In this document: positions 53,712-62,172 of the stretch, piece after piece
Numbering within the stretch: position 1 is the first letter of the stretch
Layout: every line of letters starts with the position of its first letter
Source of the DNA: Bacillota bacterium
GTDB lineage: Bacteria; Bacillota; UBA4882; UBA8346
Length of the DNA stretch: 64,000 nt
Assembly (NCBI GenBank): GCA_029974635.1
Contig: JARKQY010000007.1
Span: 242,425 to 306,424 of the forward strand
Direction: 5' to 3'
Translations under genes and position numbers: made by a program
The notes under the pieces: model-generated
Seen by the model: only the letters and a program-made list of their open reading frames with translations
What the model was told of the DNA's origin: nothing
The model's database searches: none

Positions 53712-55034
53712 ATGACTAAAGACCAAATTATGAAAAGCTGTAAAGAGCTTGATATCCGTTTTATCCGGCTCCAATTCATCGATATTCTGGGCGCCATTAA
53801 AAATGTGGCAATACCTTTCAGTCAATTGGAAAATGCCATTAACGGCGGAACCATGTTCGATGGTTCTTCAATTGAAGGTTTTGCACGAGTGGAAGAGTCC
53901 GATATGATTCTTAAGCCGGATCTGGATACTTTTACAACCTTTCCATGGCGGCCCCACGAAGGCGCCGTAGCTCGAATCATCTGCGATATTTATACACCCG
54001 ATGAAAAACCATTTGAAGGTGATTCTCGCTACATCCTGAAAAGAACCATCAAAGAAGCGGAGGCCCTTGGATTTCAAGTTAATATAGGACCAGAATGTGA
54101 ATTTTTTCTTTTCAAGGCTAACGCCGATGGAGAGCCTTCCACTGTAACCCATGATAGGGGAGGATATTTTGATACCTCGCCAAACGATCAGGGGGAGAAT
54201 GCCCGGCGGGAGATTGTGCTCACTTTGGAACAAATGGGTTTTGAAATCGAAGCCTCTCACCATGAAGTGTCTCAAGGCCAACACGAAATCGACTTTAAGT
54301 ATTCTGATCCTTTATGTACTGCCGATCGGGTTACCACCCTTAAATTTGTAACCCGAGTCATTGCTCAGCGTCACAATCTTCATGCCACATTTATGCCGAA
54401 ACCAATATTCGGGGTCAACGGTTCCGGGATGCATGTGCATTTATCCCTACATAATGGAGGTCATAACACTTTTTATGATCCATCCGCCAAGAATCAATTA
54501 AGCCAAACCGCTTTATATTTTATCGGCGGGTTATTAAAACACATTAAAGGAATAACCGCAATTACAAATCCCCTTGTTAACTCGTATAAAAGGCTACTTC
54601 CCGGATATGAAGCTCCGGTCTATCAGTGCTGGTCCGCCTCCAACCGGACAGCGCTGATTCGAGTTCCGGCTGTTCGTGGAGAAGGCACCCGAATTGAATT
54701 TCGCAGTCCCGATCCCTGTTGCAATCCCTATCTGGCATTTAGTTTATTGATCCGTGCAGGCTTGGATGGAATCAATCATAAAATCTCTCCCGGCGAGCCG
54801 ATTCAGAAAAATGTTTACGCAATGTCACCGGTGGAAAGATCGCTGGCGAATATATCCAGGCTCCCTTCTACATTATACGAAGCTTTGCAGGAAATGGAGA
54901 AAGATCTGCTTTGCCGTGAAACTTTGGGAGATCATATATATAGCCGCTTTCTCGAAGCCAAGGCCATTGAATGGGAAGTGTATCAAGCACAAGTACATCA
55001 ATGGGAACTTGAGCAATATCTGGGAGTGTTTTAG
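53712..55034 (+). CDS. glnA: Glutamine synthetase, type I
   Basis: 440 residues, the length of the Bacillus-type (GSI-alpha) enzyme that lacks the adenylylation loop. Motifs: beta-grasp FIDILGAIKNVAIP, MFDGSSIEGF, GPECEFFLF, NGSGMHVHLSL, and the GEGTRIEFRSPDP segment. It forms glutamine from glutamate, ammonia and ATP. Feedback-inhibited enzyme of this type controls GlnR. A terminator follows at 55090-55114. Confidence 0.97.
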   Translation: MTKDQIMKSCKELDIRFIRLQFIDILGAIKNVAIPFSQLENAINGGTMFDGSSIEGFARVEESDMILKPDLDTFTTFPWRPHEGAVARIICDIYTPDEKPFEGDSRYILKRTIKEAEALGFQVNIGPECEFFLFKANADGEPSTVTHDRGGYFDTSPNDQGENARREIVLTLEQMGFEIEASHHEVSQGQHEIDFKYSDPLCTADRVTTLKFVTRVIAQRHNLHATFMPKPIFGVNGSGMHVHLSLHNGGHNTFYDPSAKNQLSQTALYFIGGLLKHIKGITAITNPLVNSYKRLLPGYEAPVYQCWSASNRTALIRVPAVRGEGTRIEFRSPDPCCNPYLAFSLLIRAGLDGINHKISPGEPIQKNVYAMSPVERSLANISRLPSTLYEALQEMEKDLLCRETLGDHIYSRFLEAKAIEWEVYQAQVHQWELEQYLGVF

Positions 55035-55089
55035 ATAAAAAACAATTATTCGTTATGGGTTCTTTAATAGCAGTTTTGACTTAAAATAG

Positions 55090-55114
55090 AAAAAACTCCA
55101 TTGTGGAGTTTTTT
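55090..55114. terminator. Terminator after glnA
   Basis: AAAAAACTCC / GGAGTTTTTT, a 10-bp stem with a 5-nt loop; symmetrical, between convergent glnA and bactofilin genes. Confidence 0.9.
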
Positions 55115-55135
55115 GTTTTCCGTAATAATCGCCGA

Positions 55136-55546
55136 TCAGGTTTCTGCCGGTGTATCTACTAATAACGCCTTCCCTCTTTCTTTCAATTCTCCCCGTGGCA
55201 GCGGAGCACACAAACCTTGTAAAAAGGCACCGTCTTCAATAATCAATGTAACCATTTTAGAGTCACCGATAACTTTCGCGGTAGGAGCCAGTTCAAGTCT
55301 GCCTCTGGATTCGATTGAACCTTTAACTTCACCGGCAACAACTACATTTTTGGCGACCAGATTTCCAACCAATTTTCCCGTTTCTCCAATAATCAAATCT
55401 CCGCCGATATGCAATTCTCCTTCAAAATAACCATCAATCCGAACGGCACCTCCAGGCGCCTCTAAATTCCCTTTAAAGCTGGATTCTTTTCCAATTAAAG
55501 TATCGACCTTACGCGTGTTAAAACCATCTTTTTCTTTGGTGCTCAT
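55136..55546 (-). CDS. Bactofilin
   Basis: 136 residues: the right-handed beta-helix core (about 18-110) with repeated G-x-h motifs (GNLEAPGGAVRIDGYFEGELHIGG, in part, and GKLVGNLVAKNVVV). Bactofilins polymerise into membrane-associated filaments and organise cell-wall enzymes. It follows an M23 peptidase gene by 13 bp, the common pairing of bactofilin with its peptidoglycan hydrolase. Confidence 0.93.
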   Translation of the reverse strand: MSTKEKDGFNTRKVDTLIGKESSFKGNLEAPGGAVRIDGYFEGELHIGGDLIIGETGKLVGNLVAKNVVVAGEVKGSIESRGRLELAPTAKVIGDSKMVTLIIEDGAFLQGLCAPLPRGELKERGKALLVDTPAET

Positions 55547-55559
55547 TATGACCCTCCTG

Positions 55560-56525
55560 CTATTTTCTTAGAAATGGCACTGGATTGACTGGCGTTCCAT
55601 TAATCCTGACTTCATAATGAAGATGAGGTCCGGTTGCGACTCCGGTACTACCGACTAAACAAATGACTTGGCCTTTCTTTATAGCTTGTCCGGCACGAAC
55701 TAAAAGTTTTGAATTATGTCCGTAGCGGGTTTCATATCCATAGCCATGGTTGATTTTAATCAAATAACCATACCCGCTTTCCCATCCTGCAAACGATACC
55801 ACTCCATCAGCGGCAGCGCAAACTTTCGTTCCGTGAACTGCTGGCAAATCCACTCCTTCATGGTGCTTTCTCTCTTTTAAAACCGGATGAAACCTCGATC
55901 CAAACCAGGAACTGATGGATGAGTAAACCGGCCATTTGGATGGCGTATGATCAAGCAGTCTTTCGTAAGCTGTTAATTCATCAAGTAGTTGTCTCTGTTG
56001 TTTTTTTTCTTCGTCTATATATCCATTAATCTGGCCCAAATTATATTTTAATTCATCCAGCGAGGTTCTAATGGATTTATCCTTAACTTGTTGCTCAGGA
56101 ATTATGTAAGGGTTACCCCGGAACGAAGTACTGCGGCTCGCCTGTGTTATCACCCGTCCGCCTTTTTGCTGAATCGCTTTCCAGGTGGTATTAATGCGTA
56201 TCCGGTCTCGTTTTATTCTGTTTAATTCTTCAACGATTTTGTAACTCTTTTCTAAAGTGGGTTTAATTTCACGTTGTTCTTTAAGTAACTTGCGGTTATG
56301 TTTTCGGGTTTGATATATGGTTTGGTTTTGTCCATAGATGGTTCCGGCTTGAATGATAAATCCGATAAATATTGTAATATTAAAAATGATTATTGCCAGA
56401 ACCACCACAATTAACGAAAAAGGTATTGTAACACTTTTGGTGTTTGCTCCGGATGAATTCGGAACAACCAAAAATGTAAAACCACGACCTAATTTTCGTT
56501 TAACATACTTCCAAGCTTTCCCCAA
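55560..56525 (-). CDS. M23-family metallopeptidase, bactofilin partner
   Basis: 321 residues: one membrane segment (about 35-58), a coiled-coil region (about 75-180), then an M23 LytM domain with HHEGVDLPAVHG and GPHLHYEVRING, which supply the zinc ligands. It is anchored in the membrane and trims peptidoglycan peptides outside the cell; in some bacteria the partner bactofilin positions it. Transcribed just before the bactofilin gene. Confidence 0.93.
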   Translation of the reverse strand: MGKAWKYVKRKLGRGFTFLVVPNSSGANTKSVTIPFSLIVVVLAIIIFNITIFIGFIIQAGTIYGQNQTIYQTRKHNRKLLKEQREIKPTLEKSYKIVEELNRIKRDRIRINTTWKAIQQKGGRVITQASRSTSFRGNPYIIPEQQVKDKSIRTSLDELKYNLGQINGYIDEEKKQQRQLLDELTAYERLLDHTPSKWPVYSSISSWFGSRFHPVLKERKHHEGVDLPAVHGTKVCAAADGVVSFAGWESGYGYLIKINHGYGYETRYGHNSKLLVRAGQAIKKGQVICLVGSTGVATGPHLHYEVRINGTPVNPVPFLRK

Positions 56526-56692
56526 CAGTCACACCCCCGGATGGAGTAATGTGATTCATTTCACAAATGAAATTTTTCAAATGGATTTAATCAATTCGAC
56601 ATCAATCGCTCTTTATCCTTCCAAATGTAAAAACTTTTTCCTTTTCATGAATAACCAATTTTTATCCAAAGAACTGTTAATTATTCTATCGG

Positions 56693-57193
56693 CTATTTTT
56701 TAAAGTTTCCTAATGCTTTTTCAATTGCCTCTTTCTCCTCATCGGAGATAGGGTAATTGGATATCCCCTGCTGAACCGGTTTACAATAAACCCGGGCCTC
56801 ATCCCTGCCAAAAATACTACTTATGACCACACCATCTCCTGAACCGTCCAGCAAAGCCAATGCAAAGCTTTGGTCGCCCCCGGAGTTTTGAAAAGCTTTA
56901 AACCGGACTAATCCTATTTTTTGTAAGTGTTTTTCCTCTAAAACCTGATTGGCAAGAAATTTCTCTTCAAATTTATTTATCTTTTGATAAATGATTTGGG
57001 TCGTTTCAGCGTAATTTAAAAGTACTTTTTCCAAATCCTTGCCCTGACTGCCCTTTAATAATTGACGATATCTATTTAATCGGGAATTAGCCATTAAGAA
57101 ATAGATCAAAATCGCTAACCCTATACCGATGCAACACAGACTTATTAACAGGGAACTATCCTTCAACCATTGACCGACCGCGAGTATATCCAT
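56693..57193 (-). CDS. DUF4446 family protein
   Basis: 166 residues: an N-terminal membrane segment (about 16-35), a coiled region, then the DUF4446 core with VRFKAFQNSGGDQSFALALLD and NYPISDEEKEAI. Function unknown; the family is common near parAB and sporulation genes in Bacillota. Transcribed in the same direction as the M23 gene. Confidence 0.88.
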   Translation of the reverse strand: MDILAVGQWLKDSSLLISLCCIGIGLAILIYFLMANSRLNRYRQLLKGSQGKDLEKVLLNYAETTQIIYQKINKFEEKFLANQVLEEKHLQKIGLVRFKAFQNSGGDQSFALALLDGSGDGVVISSIFGRDEARVYCKPVQQGISNYPISDEEKEAIEKALGNFKK

Positions 57194-57273
57194 TCAAGCA
57201 ACACCCTCCCGATTTAATAGAACGAAATAACTAGACATGCGATTTTTTCCTAAATTAATAATTCAACACCACT

Positions 57274-58461
57274 TCAAGATGCTCCTTCATTTTGTAAAAT
57301 TTTTCTTGCTTGAAAAATCGCTTCTTCATAAATTTCCCGCAACGGAAGTTCCATTTTCTGGGAAGCAGCTAAACAATCTTCATATTCAGGCGCATATTTA
57401 ATCAAATTTCCATTATAGAATGCTGTTTTTACCGCAATTGATATGTCCTTAACAGTTACTGTCACATAATTTCTCACCAAACAGGTACGCTCTACGTCAT
57501 ATTTCCGTATTCCCAGGGTTGTGGTCTCGGTAAAGAGCACCGCTTCCAGTTCAGGCACTTTCTCCGGAGAGGCAATTATTGTTAATAGAACTCCGGGCCT
57601 TCCTTTTTTCATTTGAACCGGTGTATAAAAAAAGTCTTTGGCGCCGGTTTTCAACAGTCGTTCTCCTAGAAAACTATATATTTCAGGATTCATATCATCA
57701 ATGTTTGTTTCCATAACTGTCTGTAAATTACCCCCTGGTGTCCTGTCGGTTCCTTGCCCAATGATCAGTCGAACCACATTGGGAATCGGGCAATCTCTCG
57801 TTCCGGCCCCATAACCTGTATGTTCAACTTTTAATAGCGGCAGCGGACCACTTTCCACCGCAAATGTTTTCAGAAGCGCAGCCCCAGTGGGAGTTGCCCA
57901 TTCACCGCCAAATTCTCCTCCAAAAATAGGTATTCCTTTTAACAATTCAACGGTTGCCGGAGCAGGAACCGGTATTTCCCCATGAGCACAAGACACTGTT
58001 CCAAAACCGACGCGAACCGGAGAAACGATAATGGATTGGATTCCAAAGTAATTTAACCCAAGACACGCACCTACAATATCAACAATGGCATCAATTGCTC
58101 CTACTTCATGAAAATGAACCTCTGCTGGTGAGATCCCATGTATTTTAGCTTCCGCTTGGGCCAAGTTTGAAAACACCCGAATGGAGTCCTCAACTACTCG
58201 AGGATGTATTTCTGAATTGGATAACATCTGGATTATATCGCTCAAATGACGGTGATGATGTTCATGGACATCAGGAACATCAAACAATGTAGCACATATC
58301 CCCTTGCGCTTCACCTTGCTAATCTGAATCTCCGGAATGGAACACGATAATTTAGCGAGTTCATTTCTAAAATACTCTTCAGACATTCCCAAATCAAGTA
58401 ATGCGCCCACGAACATATTCCCGCTTATCCCCGCGTTACAATCAAGATAAGATAACTTCAT
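57274..58461 (-). CDS. larC: Nickel-pincer cofactor biosynthesis protein LarC
   Basis: 395 residues in a single frame; in Lactobacillus the gene is split by a programmed frameshift. N-terminal YLDCNAGISGNMFVGALLDLG, a His-rich stretch (HEHHHRHLSD, about 71-80) and VHFHEVGAIDAIVDIVG are typical. LarC inserts nickel into the pincer nucleotide used by lactate racemase. It overlaps larB by 4 nt (ATGA). larA and larE are not in the window, so the cofactor's user is unknown. Confidence 0.93.
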   Translation of the reverse strand: MKLSYLDCNAGISGNMFVGALLDLGMSEEYFRNELAKLSCSIPEIQISKVKRKGICATLFDVPDVHEHHHRHLSDIIQMLSNSEIHPRVVEDSIRVFSNLAQAEAKIHGISPAEVHFHEVGAIDAIVDIVGACLGLNYFGIQSIIVSPVRVGFGTVSCAHGEIPVPAPATVELLKGIPIFGGEFGGEWATPTGAALLKTFAVESGPLPLLKVEHTGYGAGTRDCPIPNVVRLIIGQGTDRTPGGNLQTVMETNIDDMNPEIYSFLGERLLKTGAKDFFYTPVQMKKGRPGVLLTIIASPEKVPELEAVLFTETTTLGIRKYDVERTCLVRNYVTVTVKDISIAVKTAFYNGNLIKYAPEYEDCLAASQKMELPLREIYEEAIFQARKILQNEGAS

Positions 58462-59225
58462 CCCATTTCTCCTTTGCCTTCACCTAATAAATTGATACGA
58501 TGAGCCAAGACTCCCGCTCCAAATCCGTTATCAATATTTACAACTCCAATTCCGCCGGCGCAAGAATTAAGCATACTCAGCATCGGAGTAAATCCTCCCA
58601 TATTCGAACCATAACCAACACTGGTAGGAACACCGATAATGGGTTTGGCAAACAACCCGCCAATTACACTGGCCAGCGCTCCCTCCATTCCCGCAATCAC
58701 GATTAAAACCCGGCATTGATCAATCTTTTGCTTATTATCAAACAACCGGTGAATTCCTGCAACTCCTACATCATAAAATCGCGCCACTTTGCTCCCCATA
58801 ATTTCGGCTGTAATGCTTGCTTCTTCAGCCACTCGCAAATCAGCGGTGCCGGCAGACAGAACCCCGATAGGTCCTTGCGTTTGCCGCCGTTCCCGCCAAA
58901 CAGCTACGATTTTTGCCTCCTCAAAATAAACGGCTTCCTTTACAACGCCCTGAACACTATTAAAAACACGCCAATTGGCTCGCGTGGCCATAACATTTTG
59001 CGATTTTTCCGCCAGTATTCGAAAAATGTCCGTGATTTGCGCAATTGTTTTACCGGGACAATAGATTACTTCCGCAGTACCACTGCGAATATTCCGATGT
59101 AAATCGACCTTCGCATATCCCAGATCTTGATACGGAAAACCTTCCAATTCAATAGCAGCCTCAGCGGGCGTCGCAGTTCCCCGGGCTACTTTTGTTAATA
59201 ATTTTAAAATGAATTCTTTGTCCAT
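58458..59225 (-). CDS. larB: Nickel-pincer cofactor biosynthesis protein LarB
   Basis: 255 residues, PurE-like fold: YPGKT-like CPGKT, VLSAGTADLRVAEEA, VAGMEGALASVIGG and VGYGSNMGGFTPML. LarB carboxylates and hydrolyses nicotinic acid adenine dinucleotide, the first step of the pincer cofactor. Start ATG 59225 follows GGGGAGGA; the open frame to 59342 contains the parS site and is rejected. Precedes larC. Confidence 0.93.
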   Translation of the reverse strand: MDKEFILKLLTKVARGTATPAEAAIELEGFPYQDLGYAKVDLHRNIRSGTAEVIYCPGKTIAQITDIFRILAEKSQNVMATRANWRVFNSVQGVVKEAVYFEEAKIVAVWRERRQTQGPIGVLSAGTADLRVAEEASITAEIMGSKVARFYDVGVAGIHRLFDNKQKIDQCRVLIVIAGMEGALASVIGGLFAKPIIGVPTSVGYGSNMGGFTPMLSMLNSCAGGIGVVNIDNGFGAGVLAHRINLLGEGKGEMG

Positions 59226-59265
59226 AAATCCTCCCCGGAAAACCTGTTTCACAAAAAACGGCATC

Positions 59266-59281
59266 TGTTTCACGTGAAACA
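59266..59281. promoter_or_regulatory. parS centromere site 1
   Basis: The perfect 16-bp palindrome TGTTTCACGTGAAACA, the consensus bound by ParB/Spo0J, 40 bp upstream of larB. Confidence 0.97.
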
Positions 59282-59420
59282 GAATAAACCGCAGAACATG
59301 AAAACCGCTTTCCTGGCACTTGTGCGGTTCATTAAAAGACAATTATAAATTGCATCTATAAACGGGTTCGGATTGTATGTAACTCTACTTTGATAGATTT
59401 GTAAAATGAATAACCCAGTC

Positions 59421-60290
59421 TTAGCAATTATTCAATTTTTCACAAATTCGTTCGAAATCTTCTTCCGAATAATAATCTATCTCGATTTTTCCTCCGTCTC
59501 CAATTGGTCTTACGGTGACTTTCGTGCCATAAACATGCTGCAATTGATCCTCAATCTCTATAACATTAGGATCTTTGCTTGAAACTTTTTTGGGATTTAC
59601 TCTTTTTGTTTCACGTGAAACAACTGGGGTTTCATTTAAACGATGAATTAACTCTTCGGTTTCGCGCACTGACAACGATTGTTGCTGAATCTGATTCCAA
59701 GCCTGCTTTTGTTCTTCGGGAGTCCCTAGGCTAAGTAATGCCCTGGCATGACCCATGGTCAACAACCCTTTGGCTAAGTCGACTTGAACCTCCAGCGGAA
59801 GATTTAGCAGTCGCAAAGTATTGGCAATTGCTGGTCTGCTTCGGCCAACTTTTTTAGCAATCTCTTCTTGGGTCAGGTTGAATTCATCCATCAGGCGTTT
59901 GTAGGCCTCGGCTTCTTCAATGGGATTTAGATCCTCGCGTTGCAGGTTCTCAATTAAAGCGATTTCCATCATGGACTGCTCAGTAAGTTCCCGAATTACA
60001 ACCGGGACTGCCGTAAGTCCAGCTATTTTGGCGGCCCGTAATCGTCTTTCTCCGGCAATTAATTGATATTTTCCGTTTAGATCGCGAACGACCAGAGGTT
60101 GAATAATTCCGTGGATTTTGATGGATTCAGCTAATTCCGCCAGCTTTTCATTGGAAAATTCTTTGCGTGGCTGATATGGGTTGGGTTCAACTAAATGGAT
60201 CTCAACCTCGGTTTGAGGTCCTAGATCCTCTTCGGCCATTTCCGGGATTAAAGCGCCCAGTCCTTTGCCTAGACCCCGGTTTTTACTCAT
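59421..60290 (-). CDS. parB: Chromosome partitioning protein ParB (Spo0J)
   Basis: 289 residues: the N-terminal CTPase/ParB domain with GERRLRAAK and ENLQREDLNPIEEAEAY, an HTH (EIAKKVGRSRPAIANTLRL, about 141-159) and a C-terminal dimer domain. It loads on parS and slides as a clamp; with ParA it segregates the origin region. The gene itself holds a parS site. It overlaps parA by 8 nt. Confidence 0.97.
   Translation of the reverse strand: MSKNRGLGKGLGALIPEMAEEDLGPQTEVEIHLVEPNPYQPRKEFSNEKLAELAESIKIHGIIQPLVVRDLNGKYQLIAGERRLRAAKIAGLTAVPVVIRELTEQSMMEIALIENLQREDLNPIEEAEAYKRLMDEFNLTQEEIAKKVGRSRPAIANTLRLLNLPLEVQVDLAKGLLTMGHARALLSLGTPEEQKQAWNQIQQQSLSVRETEELIHRLNETPVVSRETKRVNPKKVSSKDPNVIEIEDQLQHVYGTKVTVRPIGDGGKIEIDYYSEEDFERICEKLNNC
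59607..59622. promoter_or_regulatory. parS centromere site 2, inside parB
   Basis: TGTTTCACGTGAAACA, perfect consensus within the coding sequence (encoding VSRET), as in Bacillus spo0J. With the site at 59266 it places oriC close by. Confidence 0.97.
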
Positions 60291-61044
60291 TGGCTATCAC
60301 TTCCTTTGCCAATTCAATATAAGCCTCAGCTCCCTTTGATTTTTCATCATATAGGGTAATGGGTAATCCGAAGCTAGGGGCAACACTTAAGCTCACATTG
60401 CGGGGGATGATTGTTTTATATACTTTTTCCTGGAAATAACGCTTTACTTCTTCAGTAACCTGCGAGGATAAAATGGTTCGATTATCATACATTGTTAAAA
60501 CCACCCCTTCAATCTTTAAATCGGGGTTTGAATACTTTTGAACCAGTTGAATGGTTTTCATTAATTGACTTAATCCTTCCAATGCGTAATACTCACATTG
60601 AACGGGCACAATAATTGAATCCGAAGCTGCTAAAGCATTAATGGTTAAGTTGCCAAGTGAAGGAGGACAATCGATGAAAATATAATCATAATTGTTTTTA
60701 ACAGGTTCCAGGGCTCTCTTTAAGCGTTGGTCGCGGGCCATCATGCCGACAAGCTCGGCTTCTGCGCCTGCCAGCCGGATGGTTGCCGGGACAACCCATA
60801 AATTTTGGACTTGAGTAGATACGATGACTTGATCAACCGGTGTTTCGTTGATCAAAACATCATATACACAACGTTTAATGTCATTTTTTTTGAGCCCAAT
60901 ACCGCTGGTGGAATTTCCTTGGGGATCATGGTCAACAATCAAAACTTTGCGTTTGTTTTGGGCTAAACAAGTTCCCAAATTAACCGCTGTCGTTGTTTTA
61001 CCTACCCCGCCTTTTTGGTTTGCAATCGCGATCACTTTATTCAT
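60283..61044 (-). CDS. parA: Chromosome partitioning ATPase ParA (Soj)
   Basis: 253 residues from the conventional start MNKVIAIANQKGGVGKTT; deviant Walker A KGGVGKTT and Walker B IDCPPSLG are seen. It binds the nucleoid and is released by ParB. GGAGG lies 11 nt before this ATG, a little far. A TTG at 61182 with a much better GGAGGAG site opens an in-frame 46-residue extension (KASFEALARKAQELLG...), so a longer product is possible. Confidence 0.95.
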   Translation of the reverse strand: MNKVIAIANQKGGVGKTTTAVNLGTCLAQNKRKVLIVDHDPQGNSTSGIGLKKNDIKRCVYDVLINETPVDQVIVSTQVQNLWVVPATIRLAGAEAELVGMMARDQRLKRALEPVKNNYDYIFIDCPPSLGNLTINALAASDSIIVPVQCEYYALEGLSQLMKTIQLVQKYSNPDLKIEGVVLTMYDNRTILSSQVTEEVKRYFQEKVYKTIIPRNVSLSVAPSFGLPITLYDEKSKGAEAYIELAKEVIANE

Positions 61045-61436
61045 TTTTAAATGATCCTCCCTCCCGCTTGTCTTAATCTGTTGATTTATTTCGTGCCCCC
61101 GGAGAAGCTCAAGCTCAATGCCCAACAATTCTTGTGCTTTTCGTGCTAAAGCCTCGAAGGAAGCTTTCGCTGAGCGTTTCAATGCAACTCCTCCTCTTCC
61201 AGGTTACTTTCTTTGGTTCCTTCTACTGTTTTCGAGGTCAGCCGAAAACTTCCTGCTGATTCTTCAAACTTTCTCATTTATTTAGAGGATTTTTGAGACC
61301 AAGCGCTATAATTTCCATATTTTGGCTGGGTTGCTGATTTATTTTAAGAAGTGTGATAACCCTGTTCTTAACAAAAAGGGCACACTTCTTCCGAAGAAGA
61401 AGTTATCTGAAAAAGCAGTGGGGGTTTTGTAGCGAT
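61045..61436. other. Region between parA and rsmG
   Basis: Contains the optional ParA extension (61045-61182), then a spacer with GAAGTGTG / CACACTTC inverted repeats around 61350-61390, which may end rsmG transcription. No noc gene lies here, unlike in Bacillus. Confidence 0.6.
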
Positions 61437-62159
61437 TTATAATGGTTTTTTTTGCGGAATTCCATTTTTGCGTGGGAATTCATGAGGAGTAGACTGATGT
61501 TTCTCAATCAGGATTAAGGAACGGGCTCCATTCTCCCTGGGAAGATTACATTCGATAATTTGAGCGGTTCGCCCGCCTAGTCGGGCGATGGCTAATTGGC
61601 CGGTTTGCAATTCATTTTGATATTCCCTTCCTTTATAATAACAGATAGCGCCCTTGGGCGGTTTGGCAAATGGAATGGTTAATTCCGCCAATACATTTAC
61701 TGCCGCAACAGCCCGCGCCAAAACCAAATCAAACTTCTCCCGACAATTTGCCTGTTGACCATATTCTTCCGCTCGTCCCCAAAGTGACCTTAAATTATGG
61801 ATGCCCATATCTTGAATAATGCGCTGCTGAAACGCTACTTTTTTTTGGGTGGCTTCAAGAGTAACCACCGATTTGTCAGGAAATGCCAGCGCTAGTGGTA
61901 TCCCGGGAATTCCGGCTCCGCTCCCCACATCCAAGATGGTCAGGGTTTCTTCCCAAACCGGAATTTTGACAATTAGCAAGGCGTCCAGCAAATGCTTATA
62001 AAGAGCCTCTTCATAATTATTTATGGCTGTAAGATTTACGCTTTGATTGATCTCTAGCAGCAATTGGATAAAACGGAACAAACGCTGAAATGTGGCGTTA
62101 GTAAGTTCAATTCCCATATCCCGTACACTGGTAATAAAATTTGTTTCAATGGAATCCAT
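61437..62159 (-). CDS. rsmG: 16S rRNA m7G527 methyltransferase RsmG
   Basis: 240 residues; SAM site LDVGSGAGIPGIPLALAFP and NLTAINNYEEALYKHLLDAL. It methylates G527 of 16S rRNA. ATG 62159 follows AAGGAAA. It follows mnmG with a 13-bp gap, the standard origin-proximal order. Confidence 0.97.
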   Translation of the reverse strand: MDSIETNFITSVRDMGIELTNATFQRLFRFIQLLLEINQSVNLTAINNYEEALYKHLLDALLIVKIPVWEETLTILDVGSGAGIPGIPLALAFPDKSVVTLEATQKKVAFQQRIIQDMGIHNLRSLWGRAEEYGQQANCREKFDLVLARAVAAVNVLAELTIPFAKPPKGAICYYKGREYQNELQTGQLAIARLGGRTAQIIECNLPRENGARSLILIEKHQSTPHEFPRKNGIPQKKPL

Positions 62160-62172
62160 CACTTTTTCCTTC

